Positions 53,968-61,748 of a stretch of 64,000 bases of DNA are shown piece after piece. The notes below the pieces were generated by a model that saw only the letters and a list, made by a program, of their open reading frames with translations, was not told the DNA's origin and did not search any database. Position numbers and translations under genes: made by a program. This DNA comes from Hyphomonadaceae bacterium. Its GTDB lineage: Bacteria; Pseudomonadota; Alphaproteobacteria; Caulobacterales; Aquidulcibacteraceae. The stretch's first letter is position 1. Each line of letters opens with the position of its first letter. Location of the stretch: NCBI GenBank assembly GCA_022843225.1, contig JALHOC010000006.1, positions 20,441 through 84,440 on the forward strand, read 5' to 3'.

Positions 53968-54863
53968 CAGCCGCCGGCGCTCTCCTGCTCTTGATAGAGC
54001 GCACGCAATTGCTCGGCGATCTCCGGCGTCAGCGCATCGATGTGCGGCGAAGGCGTGCGATCGTCATCGAGATAACGGATCGGATCCTGGCCCTCCCAGC
54101 CGCCCAGATTTGGCCGGTGCATCTGATAGCCGAGGAGACGCTGCAGCCGCTCGGGAAAGCAGCGCGCGACGTCACGGGGATAGGCGAGAAATTGGTTCTC
54201 GTAGGTTTTCAGCCAACCGAGGCAATAGCTGACGATGACTCCAGTGCGCGCAGCAAGGCTTCGATTGGCGCCAGCGCCGTGGGTCAGCGAGCCGAGGAAG
54301 AGAAGCGCCGAGCCCGCCGGCATCGCCGCGGCGATCGCATTCTTCGGGTCAACATTGCGGTCAAGCTCGCTTAAGTGCGATCCGGGCCAAATGCGGGTAG
54401 CACCATTCTCTTCGGTGAAGTCGTCGACCGCCCACATCACATTCAAAAGCCATTCCATCCCCTGCTTGTCGGCAGGCCACATCTCTTCATCGCGGTGCGG
54501 CGCCTGGGCGCGCTCACCCGGATGCACCCTGGTCGCTTGGGTGAGATTGAGTTGGATACAATCGCATTGCGCGGAGAGCAGCGCCTCGGCGATGGCCAGA
54601 ATGCGCGGCTCCAGCACCAAGTGCTGCACCGATGGCGCCTTCGACAAGAGCCCGCCGACGCGCGTCGTTTTCCAGCCGTAGAAATCACCTTCGCAGCGCG
54701 GCGTTGTACGCAGCCAAGGCTCCAATTCTTGGACGAGCTGGCGAACCTGCGACGGCGTCAGCACATTCTCCAGAATGAGATAACCATCACGCTCAAGCCG
54801 ATCGACGTCGCCGCGCACTGGCGAGTGCGCACTCTGGCGAGAAGGCAGATCAATCACGTTCAT
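53967..54863 (-). CDS. Phytanoyl-CoA dioxygenase-like 2OG-Fe(II) oxygenase
   Basis: 298 aa. APHRDEEMW near residue 122 is the HxD iron pair and LTHGAGANRS near 192 the distal His. RTGVIVSYCLGW carries the Arg for 2-oxoglutarate. GDVDRLERDGYLILENVL is the typical PhyH N-terminus. AGGAGAACACCC precedes the ATG. It lies between luxI and the lasso precursors in one co-directional run, so it may hydroxylate the lasso peptide, or alternatively an AHL or unrelated metabolite. Confidence 0.88.
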   Translation of the reverse strand: MNVIDLPSRQSAHSPVRGDVDRLERDGYLILENVLTPSQVRQLVQELEPWLRTTPRCEGDFYGWKTTRVGGLLSKAPSVQHLVLEPRILAIAEALLSAQCDCIQLNLTQATRVHPGERAQAPHRDEEMWPADKQGMEWLLNVMWAVDDFTEENGATRIWPGSHLSELDRNVDPKNAIAAAMPAGSALLFLGSLTHGAGANRSLAARTGVIVSYCLGWLKTYENQFLAYPRDVARCFPERLQRLLGYQMHRPNLGGWEGQDPIRYLDDDRTPSPHIDALTPEIAEQLRALYQEQESAGG

Positions 54864-54878
54864 GGGTGTTCTCCTTCG

Positions 54879-55508
54879 CTAGGCTGCGCGCGCCAGCGCG
54901 CCAGGGGTAAAGCGCGTCAAAGGCGCTGTTGCGCCAAGCGCTTCGCGGACGCGCTTCAAGCCGCTGGAATCGATGTCGGCGACATAGGCGCGCAGCTTCT
55001 CACGACCGACGCGTTTCTCGGCGCCAAGCGGCGCGACGCTCCAACCCGCGCCTTCAGCTAGCGGTGCGAGGGCTGCGCTTGCGACATAGGTGATGCGCTC
55101 GATCCCAAAGAGCAGGCCCGTCTCCATGATCGCGCCGATCATGCGCAGCAGGAGTTCGTGGCGCGCGGGTCCGCGCGGTGTTCCCGGCGCGGGGCAAAAC
55201 CTGGTCGCTTCCCAAACGCGCGGGCCGCTCGGCGGCGGCTCCTCGCATAGACAAGAGAACACTTCGTTCAAAAGGTGCGGCCGAACCGTCGGCAGAAGGC
55301 GCGCCGAGGCGGTGACCGCCGCACGCGCATCGTCGGCCTCGATCAGATAGACGACATCTTCGGCGTCGTAGGAATCGATCTCGATCCCCATTTCGTCATT
55401 GAGCCGCCAGCCGAGCTCATCGATGAACACCCGCTTCCGTTGCACGTGCATCTCCATCAGCGCGTGGCGGAAGAGGTGGCGGTTCTCAGCGGTGACGATG
55501 TGGATCAT
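54879..55508 (-). CDS. Acyl-homoserine-lactone synthase, LuxI family
   Basis: 209 aa from MIHIVTAENRHLFRHAL. Conserved family residues are all visible: RKRVF with Arg and Phe, GW, EIDSYD with the Asp pair, ASARLLPT with Arg, and WEATRF with Glu and Arg. These bind S-adenosylmethionine and the acyl donor. GAGGAG lies 7 nt before the ATG. The track start 55898 runs back through luxR and is rejected. The acyl chain made is not readable from sequence. Confidence 0.92.
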   Translation of the reverse strand: MIHIVTAENRHLFRHALMEMHVQRKRVFIDELGWRLNDEMGIEIDSYDAEDVVYLIEADDARAAVTASARLLPTVRPHLLNEVFSCLCEEPPPSGPRVWEATRFCPAPGTPRGPARHELLLRMIGAIMETGLLFGIERITYVASAALAPLAEGAGWSVAPLGAEKRVGREKLRAYVADIDSSGLKRVREALGATAPLTRFTPGALARAA

Positions 55509-55566
55509 GGCGCAACTCCTCGGTCTCAAAGCGCCGCGAGGATTTGCGCGTTCTCGTTCCAGGCGA

Positions 55567-55588
55567 AAGAGGCACGTCCGTGCCTCTT
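55567..55588. promoter_or_regulatory. Perfect 22-bp palindrome between luxR and luxI (lux-box or terminator)
   Basis: Ten-bp arms AAGAGGCACG / CGTGCCTCTT with a 2-nt centre lie about 70 bp upstream of the luxI start. Size and position suit a LuxR operator. The same hairpin followed by only TTT could be a weak luxR terminator. It does not match the classical ACCTGT lux-box arms. Confidence 0.55.
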
Positions 55589-55618
55589 GACGGGTCCGTC
55601 CAACCGTGACTCGGCGCG

Positions 55619-56353
55619 TCAGTCGGCCACGTCTTCGATCAGGATTTCGCGGTCGCGGAGCGCGCGCGCGAACATCTGAATCCGGCTGACGACGCCATAC
55701 TTGCGCATGATGCGGCGAACCGTGTTGTGCACCGTGTGTTGGCTGATGCCCAAGATAACGCCGATTTCGAAATCGCCTTTGCCGCGTGCGATCAGTTCGA
55801 TGCATTGGCGTTCGCGCTTGGTGAGCAAGCGTGGGCGCGTAACCGCGAGCTTGAGCAACAGACGCCGCACCGTCTCGTGCGCATAAACCGCATACCAATG
55901 AGCTTGGCCTGGGCTGAGCGGATCAATGTCGTCAGGACCGATCACCAGCGAACACGACGCTGGTAAAGCATTCGGCGCATGAATTGGGATCGTAAAGCCA
56001 TCGCGAAGCCCCGCTTCAGCAGCGGCGTTCAGGATCGCGATCTGATCGGGCGCCAATCTACGCCGAAACTTCTTATCGCTCCATCGAAACGGCAAGGCTT
56101 GAATGCGCGCCGTGAAGAAGATGGGATCGCGAGCGGCTAAGCCCTCGTTGCTGAAATGCTCGACCCAAGGGCGGGGATAATCGAGCATCATCACCGCCCC
56201 CTCTGGAGGGTTCAACGGATCAACGTGCGAGGCGCAAGCGGCGTAGGAGAAGCCTAGCCTTCGCACCTCGCGCATGAAGATCTCTTGTACCTCATCGACC
56301 GATTGAGCGCGTTCGCACATTTCCGCGAACGACCAATTGAGTCGCGCTTGCAT
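55619..56353 (-). CDS. LuxR-family AHL receptor and transcription factor
   Basis: 244 aa. The autoinducer-binding domain (about 20-165) keeps the TraR-type pocket residues: WVEHF, ARDPIFF, FRWSD and DGFTIPIH. The C-terminal HTH is LTKRERQCIELIARGKGDFEIGVILGISQHTVHNTVRRIMRKYGV. GGGAGAAAGG precedes the ATG. It is the first gene of the run luxR-luxI-PhyH-GntR-A1-A2-B-C. Expected to sense the AHL made by the adjacent synthase and control this locus. Confidence 0.93.
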   Translation of the reverse strand: MQARLNWSFAEMCERAQSVDEVQEIFMREVRRLGFSYAACASHVDPLNPPEGAVMMLDYPRPWVEHFSNEGLAARDPIFFTARIQALPFRWSDKKFRRRLAPDQIAILNAAAEAGLRDGFTIPIHAPNALPASCSLVIGPDDIDPLSPGQAHWYAVYAHETVRRLLLKLAVTRPRLLTKRERQCIELIARGKGDFEIGVILGISQHTVHNTVRRIMRKYGVVSRIQMFARALRDREILIEDVAD

Positions 56354-56507
56354 CGCCTTTCTCCCGCCTCACACCTACCACCACCTGTAGTTGCTACTAC
56401 CGCCGTAGAATTGCCGCGCTGGCAAGCGCTCGCGGCCGCTCATTGCGGATATTTTCCAGAATATTTTCCGATGCTTTGACGCTCACGCTTTTGAGGCGAG
56501 AGCCAGC

Positions 56508-56679
56508 GCCCACGCTTTGGCGCGGGACATGAAGATCGCCCGCGCGGGACCTCGCGTCCAGGGGCGCGTGCGCTCGCCTCTAACGAGGCGCCCTGGACCC
56601 AAGGCCCCTCATGCGCGGGCGGAACGACGAGCACGCCGCCCGCGCCAAAGCGTGGGCCCCGGCGGCATTCGCCGCCGGG
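56508..56679 (+). promoter_or_regulatory. Large multi-stem leader of ParB-like gene
   Basis: A perfect 19-bp inverted repeat (GCCCACGCTTTGGCGCGGG, 56508-56526, with 56639-56657) encloses nested stems. These are CGCCCGCGC/GCGCGGGCG (56537/56613), GTCCAGGG/CCCTGGAC (56556/56591) and a CGCCTC-TAAC-GAGGCG hairpin. A separate CCCGGCGGC-ATTC-GCCGCCGGG hairpin (56658-56679) precedes TCCTTCCAAGGA, where the ribosome site is itself paired. It lies in the 348-bp gap after luxR; the rest of that gap holds the luxR promoter region. Confidence 0.6.
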
Positions 56680-56701
56680 CCTCCTTCCAAGGAATGCCCA
56701 A

Positions 56702-58621
56702 ATGTCGTTTCAACTCATTCCACTCAATCAGCTCGTCGCATCGTCCGCCAATGTGCGGCGCACCGATCGCAAAGCCGATGTCGACGCATTGTCAGCCTCG
56801 ATCCTCGCGCACGGGCTCTTGCAGAATCTTTCCGTGCAAGCGCGCGGTGAGCAGCGATTTGAAGTCGTCGCCGGCGCGCGCCGTCACGCGGCGCTGAAGC
56901 GCCTCGCCAAGGAAGGCAAGATCGCCCGCGACTTCGCGGTGCCGTGCAATCTCGTCGCGCCTGATGGCGCCTCAGAGACTTCTCTCGCCGAGAACGTCCA
57001 CCGCGTCCCGATGAATGCGATGGACGAAGCCGACGCATTTGCGGCCTTAATCGACCAGGGTTTCGACACTGACGCGATCGCCGCTCGCTTTGGCGTCGCC
57101 ACGCGGCATGTCGAGCAACGCATCGCATTGGCGCAGCTCTCGCCTAAGCTGAAAGCCAGCTATTGGCGCGGTGAGATCAATCTCGACGCCGCGCGCGCCT
57201 TCACAATCGAACCCGACCACGCCAAGCAGGACGCGGTGTTGCGCGCCCTGGGAAAGCCCATCCTGCAAGCAAGCCAAGTGCGCGCCCTCCTCACCCAGGG
57301 CGCAATGAAGGCGAGCGATCGCATCCCCCGCTTCGTCGGACTTGAATCATATGAGGAAGCTGGCGGCGCCCTCATCCGCGATCTCTTCGATCCTGATACC
57401 GTTTTTGTCGCCGATCCCGGTTTGATGACGCGGCTCGCCGACGCGCGGATGGAAGCGATTCGCGAAGAGCTCATCGCCCAAGGCTGGGGTTGGGTCGATG
57501 TCGATCTGGGCCTTGGCCGGCTCACAGCGCAATCTGGTCAGCGTATCCAACCAACACGCCGACCGATGACGCGCGGCGAGCGGCGTGCGCTTGCCGCACT
57601 CGATGCAGAGATCGCGGCCAGCGAAACCAAACTCAACGATCCGGAGATTGAAGACGATGGGCTCTGGCCCCAACACCAAGCGCTCGAAGCCAAGCGCCAA
57701 GCGCTCATCGCCGCGACTGACCAATGGGACAAGGAGCTCATCGCCCATGCAGGGACCATCGTGCGCCTCGACCATGAAGGCCGCGCACATTTCACGCATG
57801 GGATTGTCGCTAAAGCAGATGCGGGCCAACTCAAGCGCGTTCTGGCCGCGCGCGCGCCAGAGGGCCAAGCGCCCGATGCGGAAGCCGCCGATCGCGGCGA
57901 TCAAACGCCCGCGTCAACTGGACCAAAGCTCTCCAAAGCGCTGGCGCGAGAGCTAACCACCGCCCGGTCGATCGCGTTGCGCGAAGCCGTATCTCAGTCA
58001 CCGGATCTGGCCCTCGGCATCATCGTCTATGCCGGCGTCAAAACCGCGCTGCAGAACGCTCGTGCGCACGGCGTCGAATTGACCATGCTCGCCGTGGCCG
58101 CGGCAGATGCCGACACCCTTGAAAACGCGCGCATGCGTCTCACGTCCACGCTCCCGAGCAGCGACGCGGAGCTTCTCGATTGGTGCCTTGCCCAGAGCCG
58201 CGAGCGTTTGCTCGAAGCCCTGGCTATTCTCCTCGCCGGCGCGCTCGATCTGGCGCACGAAGCGCACACGAGCGCCGATACCGCGCTCCAAGGCTTTGCC
58301 GATCGCCTTGCGGGTGCGGTCAATCTCGACATTCGTTCGCATTGGTCCGCCGATGTCGGCTTCTTGTCGCGGCTGCCGAAATCGATGCTGATGCAGATCG
58401 CAGCGGATGCGCCGTCAATCGCGGCAAAGACGCCGAAGCGGCGCGAACTTCAGCTCAAAGCCTGGGCCAAGATGAAGCGCGACGATCTTGCAAAGGCGGT
58501 CGCCAAAGTGATCGGCGGCGCCGGTTGGCTGCCGGACCTCTTGATCACGCCTGTTCCGGCAGGCGCTCTTGTCGTCACAGACGAAGGCCAAGCCGCGGCT
58601 GCATCGATCGCGGCTGAATGA
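56702..58621 (+). CDS. ParB/RepB/Spo0J-like nuclease-domain protein of mobile element
   Basis: 639 aa. The N-terminal ParB/Srx fold (IPLNQLVASSANVRR...LSASILAHGLLQNLSV...RFEVVAGARRHAAL...AENVHRVPMNAMDEADAF) is followed by a KorB-type helix-turn-helix near 110-200 (ATRHVEQRIALAQLSPKL). A long helical C-terminus follows. No ParA gene is adjacent, so this is the solitary type common on alphaproteobacterial integrative elements rather than a partition pair. Neighbours SSB, ArdC, TraF and relaxase support that. Confidence 0.9.
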   Translation: MSFQLIPLNQLVASSANVRRTDRKADVDALSASILAHGLLQNLSVQARGEQRFEVVAGARRHAALKRLAKEGKIARDFAVPCNLVAPDGASETSLAENVHRVPMNAMDEADAFAALIDQGFDTDAIAARFGVATRHVEQRIALAQLSPKLKASYWRGEINLDAARAFTIEPDHAKQDAVLRALGKPILQASQVRALLTQGAMKASDRIPRFVGLESYEEAGGALIRDLFDPDTVFVADPGLMTRLADARMEAIREELIAQGWGWVDVDLGLGRLTAQSGQRIQPTRRPMTRGERRALAALDAEIAASETKLNDPEIEDDGLWPQHQALEAKRQALIAATDQWDKELIAHAGTIVRLDHEGRAHFTHGIVAKADAGQLKRVLAARAPEGQAPDAEAADRGDQTPASTGPKLSKALARELTTARSIALREAVSQSPDLALGIIVYAGVKTALQNARAHGVELTMLAVAAADADTLENARMRLTSTLPSSDAELLDWCLAQSRERLLEALAILLAGALDLAHEAHTSADTALQGFADRLAGAVNLDIRSHWSADVGFLSRLPKSMLMQIAADAPSIAAKTPKRRELQLKAWAKMKRDDLAKAVAKVIGGAGWLPDLLITPVPAGALVVTDEGQAAAASIAAE

Positions 58622-58632
58622 CTTCCCCGAGG

Positions 58633-58664
58633 CGCGCTGCGTTGGCTGCGGTCGATGCAGCGCG
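58633..58664 (+). terminator. Hairpin after ParB-like gene
   Basis: CGCGCTGC (58633-58640) and GCAGCGCG (58657-58664) form an 8-bp stem directly after the stop, followed by TTCTTC. Likely a weak intrinsic terminator. Confidence 0.45.
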
Positions 58665-58819
58665 TTCTTCATGCGGTCTTCTGTTTTCTCACCTGCGAGC
58701 TGCGCCTCGAAGCGCTAGCGCAAGGAATGCGATCTTCCGCCGCCGCCGTCGTGATCGCCCGCCATCCCGACCGGTTATTTGCGAACACGCACGTCCATGC
58801 TTGCGCTCCCCTCTGATGC

Positions 58820-59000
58820 ATTTCGCCGGGTCGCATTCGCTTGTCCGCCTGACGCCATGCGTCCGTCAGGTCGTGGGCGCAAGGGGCCGTGTGCTCGGCT
58901 AAGCCTGCGCGCCGCACCAAGCCCCCTTGCGTCCACGCACGCTCGCGCTCCTTCGACGGCCGCCCGTGCTGAGGCGTCGCGAACGCGACCCCGGCGGAAT
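58820..59000 (+). promoter_or_regulatory. Large multi-stem leader of ssb
   Basis: In the 405-bp gap before ssb, ATTTCGCCGGG-TCGCATTCGC (58820-58840) pairs with 58979-59000 over about 20 positions, with one bulge and one mismatch. Inside, CGTGGGCGCAAGGGG (58872-58886) pairs with CCCCTTGCGTCCACG (58923-58937), and CCTGACG/CGTCAGG forms a third stem. The layout resembles the parB and ardC leaders, but the primary sequences differ. ORFs across the gap look like shadows. Confidence 0.5.
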
Positions 59001-59026
59001 GAACCGCAGGCATTGGAGCACAAGCA

Positions 59027-59440
59027 ATGGACAAGGCATCATTTGAAATCATCGGCAACGTGGGCAAAGTCGAGATCAAGGGCGTGAAGGGGGACAAGAA
59101 GATCGCCATCCTCTCGATCGCCACCTCCGAGCGCTGGAAGCGCGACAATGGCGAGTGGAACGAAAAGACTTACTGGCATCGCGTCGCCGTCTTCGCCCCC
59201 GCCAAGGTGGAGCGCATCGAAGCGCAGGTCCAGAAAGGCACGCGTCTTCGTCTCGTCGGTCAGATTCGTCCTGGCTCCTACGAAGACAATCGAGGCCAGA
59301 CCAAATACGTGGTCGAGTTCGTGGTCGGCCCCTTCGGCGACGTCGAAATTCTGGCGCGCGGCAAGGCGCGAGAAGAGACCGCTGAGTCCAAGCCCAGCCG
59401 ACGCAAGGCCAATAGCGCCGATACGAGCGCGAACGCGTAA
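59027..59440 (+). CDS. ssb: Single-stranded DNA-binding protein
   Basis: 137 aa with one OB fold: ASFEIIGNVGKVEIKGVKGDKKIAILSIATSERW...TYWHRVAVFAPAKVERIEAQVQKGTRLRLVGQIRPGSY. The C-terminal tail is short and lacks the acidic DDDIPF tip of chromosomal SSB, as often in element-borne copies. It coats single-stranded DNA during transfer. GGAG precedes the ATG. Terminated by a strong hairpin. Confidence 0.9.
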   Translation: MDKASFEIIGNVGKVEIKGVKGDKKIAILSIATSERWKRDNGEWNEKTYWHRVAVFAPAKVERIEAQVQKGTRLRLVGQIRPGSYEDNRGQTKYVVEFVVGPFGDVEILARGKAREETAESKPSRRKANSADTSANA

Positions 59441-59449
59441 TCGGTAACG

Positions 59450-59475
59450 CTCGGGCGGGCTTCGGCTCGCCCGAG
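59450..59475 (+). terminator. Intrinsic terminator of ssb with TTCG tetraloop
   Basis: An 11-bp stem CTCGGGCGGGC / GCTCGCCCGAG (one G-U pair) closes on TTCG, 9 nt after the ssb stop, followed by TATCTT. Confidence 0.7.
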
Positions 59476-59490
59476 TATCTTGTGCGTCTA

Positions 59491-59667
59491 CTCCGCTTGG
59501 CCGGGCGGCCCCCAGCGCCGTCTGAGTGAATGCGGCGAGCGCGGCCGCCGCGCAACGGCTCGATTGCGAGCCGTCCTCCACTGACGTTGCGGGCCAAGGC
59601 TGCGCGGCGCCCGCGCACGCCGTCTTTGAACGAACTCCGTCGCCGGGCGCCGCCCGGCCAAACGGAG
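59491..59667 (+). promoter_or_regulatory. Large multi-stem leader of ArdC-like gene, covering its ribosome site
   Basis: CTCCGCTTGGCCGGGCGGC (59491-59509) pairs with 59649-59667 over 18 of 19 positions. The right arm includes the GGAG ribosome site 8 nt before ATG 59676, so the stem would block translation. Inside, ACGGCTCG-ATTG-CGAGCCGT and CGCAACG/CGTTGCG form further stems. Same architecture as the parB and ssb leaders. Confidence 0.6.
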
Positions 59668-59675
59668 CGAGTCTC

Positions 59676-60587
59676 ATGTCCATTCTCGAAAAATTCTCAC
59701 CCGCGCAACGCGTCACCCAAGCCATCGAAAGCGCCTTACGTCAGGGCGTTCGCCCCTGGGCCAAACCCTGGCGCGACGAGGCGTGCGGCGCGCCACTCAT
59801 CTTGCCGCGCCGCGCCAATGGCGAACCCTATCGCGGTATGAATGTCGTGGCGCTCTGGGCCGCTTCTGAACAAGCGGGCTTTACCTCCCCCTATTGGCTC
59901 ACCTTCAAGCAAGCGCTGGCGCTCGGCGGGCAAGTCCGCAAAGGCGAGCGCGGTTCGTTCGTTGTCTTCTACAAGGAACTGAAATCCGAAGATCAAGCGA
60001 CTGGAGCGGCTGAGGACGCGGAAATGAAACTGCGCCGTATTCTGCGCGGCTATGTCGTGTTCAATCGCGTGCAGATCGACGGCCTGGACGGACGTTACGA
60101 CCCGCCCGCGCCCACCGCGCCGCAGACGCCGGACGCGTTCGCCGCGCGGTTCGCCAAAGTACCGGCCCACATCCGCTATGGCGGCGCGCGCGCCTTCTAC
60201 GCACCCTCCTCCGACCACGTACAATTGCCGCCAAAGGCGGCCTTTATCGACACGACCCAATTCTACGCCACGCTCGCGCACGAGCTCGGGCATTGGACCC
60301 GTCATCCTTCAAGACTCGATCGCGACTTCGGCCAGAAGCGGTTTGGCGATCATGGCTATGCGCTTGAAGAATTGGTCGCCGAATTGTGCGCCGCCTTCGT
60401 TGGCGCCGTCATCGATTTGCCGAGCGAGCATATCGAAGATCACGCTGCTTACATCCACCACTGGCTTGGCGTGCTGAAGGAAAATCCCTCTGCATTCCTC
60501 ACTGCCGCCGGCAAGGCGCAAGCAGCTGCCGATTACCTCTTGCGCCTTATGGGCGAGAGCACGGCGAGCTCACCGCCACCAGAATGA
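59676..60587 (+). CDS. ArdC-like antirestriction protein (ssDNA-binding plus zincin)
   Basis: 303 aa from MSILEKFSPAQRVTQAIE. The N-terminal DUF1738/ArdC domain (GVRPWAKPWRDEACGAPLILPRRANGEPYRGMNVVALW) is followed by a metallopeptidase-like domain with YATLAHELGHWTRH near 201. Family members protect incoming plasmid DNA from restriction. Here the element also carries its own type I system. The track start 59526 is inside the structured leader and is rejected. Confidence 0.9.
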   Translation: MSILEKFSPAQRVTQAIESALRQGVRPWAKPWRDEACGAPLILPRRANGEPYRGMNVVALWAASEQAGFTSPYWLTFKQALALGGQVRKGERGSFVVFYKELKSEDQATGAAEDAEMKLRRILRGYVVFNRVQIDGLDGRYDPPAPTAPQTPDAFAARFAKVPAHIRYGGARAFYAPSSDHVQLPPKAAFIDTTQFYATLAHELGHWTRHPSRLDRDFGQKRFGDHGYALEELVAELCAAFVGAVIDLPSEHIEDHAAYIHHWLGVLKENPSAFLTAAGKAQAAADYLLRLMGESTASSPPPE

Positions 60588-61135
60588 GGAAGGTCGAGTG
60601 TGCCCAGACAACGTCGCACACTGCGCCCATGCGACACGTCTGGCTCATTGCATGTACGTTGCTCGCGGCCGCCGCCTGCGCCGCGAGCTTCACGCGTGTC
60701 CGAGATGTGGTGCTGTACAATTCCTCGCCCAGCGTCCCGGTCGGGTTCTACTGGCGCACCGATGAGCCCCCGGAGCTTGGAGATTACGTCACCGTGCGCG
60801 CTGCCGATGTCGCGCCTCGCTATGCGGCGATCCGCGACTTTGCCGACGCCGACGACCGTTTCATCAAGCGCGTGGCCGCGCGTGGAGGAACACGCGTCTG
60901 TGCGTCACCCACATTGGTTCACGTCGGCGCGGACATAACGCTCACCAGACGTACTACTGACGGCGCCAATCGACCGCTTCCCTCGTGGTCTGGTTGCCGC
61001 GTGCTAGCAGCGGATGAGGTCTTCCTCGTGGGCGACACGGACGACAGCTTCGATAGCCGCTATTGGGGCCCGGTTCGCGCCCAGAGGATCGAAGGGGTCT
61101 GGAGACGCTTGCAGCGCTGGGGCCACGGCGCCTAG
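60584..61135 (+). CDS. TraF-like conjugation signal peptidase (S26)
   Basis: About 183 aa if started at ATG 60584, which overlaps the ArdC stop (ATGA), or 168 aa from ATG 60629 (MRHVWLIACTLLAAAA). One N-terminal membrane helix. NSSPSVPVGFYWRT near 48 has the Ser nucleophile context and RFIKRVAARGG near 93 the Lys general base. EVFLVGDTDDSFDSRYWGPV is the conserved C-terminal box. TraF matures the conjugative pilin. Confidence 0.88.
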   Translation: MRKVECAQTTSHTAPMRHVWLIACTLLAAAACAASFTRVRDVVLYNSSPSVPVGFYWRTDEPPELGDYVTVRAADVAPRYAAIRDFADADDRFIKRVAARGGTRVCASPTLVHVGADITLTRRTTDGANRPLPSWSGCRVLAADEVFLVGDTDDSFDSRYWGPVRAQRIEGVWRRLQRWGHGA

Positions 61136-61144
61136 AATCTCCCT

Positions 61145-61531
61145 ATGCTCGCGCCCATCATCCTTGCCATCGGAGCGCTTCTCCTCTTCCCGCTGCTCGG
61201 CTCGTGCGTGCGGCGCGCCATTCCGCTTGCACTCGCAGGCGTCTCAGGCTGGTTCGCCTTCACGCTTTCAGGGGAGGTCGGCATAGCGCTGCTCGCGAGC
61301 TTTTGTGTCCTCTGCTGCGCCATGCTGGTGCTCGATGACCTGGCTCAGACACGGCGGTCTCGTCCGATCCTGATCGCCGCTGAAGTCTTGGCTGGCGCCG
61401 GATTGGTGATGACACTCGCTTTTGCGGTGCTGCACTCGGCCGACGCGGAAGGCATCACTGTGGCAATCGCCATCCTCGTCAGCGGCATGCTTGCGGCGAG
61501 CGTAAGTCTGCGTTTCCGAGGCGCGGCCTGA
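61145..61531 (+). CDS. Small four-helix membrane protein
   Basis: 128 aa, MLAPIILAIGALLLFPLLGSCVRR, with four hydrophobic segments and almost no loops. It starts 9 nt after traF and is probably co-transcribed. No family recognised. Confidence 0.6.
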   Translation: MLAPIILAIGALLLFPLLGSCVRRAIPLALAGVSGWFAFTLSGEVGIALLASFCVLCCAMLVLDDLAQTRRSRPILIAAEVLAGAGLVMTLAFAVLHSADAEGITVAIAILVSGMLAASVSLRFRGAA

Positions 61532-61599
61532 GGTCGAAGGTCTACAACACTGACTTCTCCCGACGCGCGCGAACGGAAAACATCTGCGCGACAGAGATG

Positions 61600-61723
61600 A
61601 TTCAAAACAAAAGAAAAAGTTCGAACGCAAGATAAAGCGCGCTGCGCGCGTCTCTCCAGGCGCCTGAATGCGCTTGAGAAAAACCAATGTGATGGCTTCA
61701 CTGATAATGTGGCGCCACATTGG
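61600..61723. other. AT-rich tract and palindrome before relaxase (candidate oriT)
   Basis: An A-rich run near 61600-61640 (TTCAAAACAAAAGAAAAAG) is followed by the perfect 16-bp palindrome AATGTGGCGCCACATT (61706-61721). A competing repeat CCAATGTG/CACATTGG spans 61684-61723. It ends 26 nt before the relaxase start, a usual place for oriT or a relaxase operator. No nic site can be named. Confidence 0.42.
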
Positions 61724-61748
61724 CCGATGACGCGGAGAGCAGCCGCTC

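Noticed and set aside
58727-58816. 29-aa ORF MRSSAAAVVIARHPD between the ParB-like gene and ssb
   Set aside because: The AAGGA ribosome site touches the ATG, leaving no spacing, and the frame sits in a region dominated by RNA-like structure.
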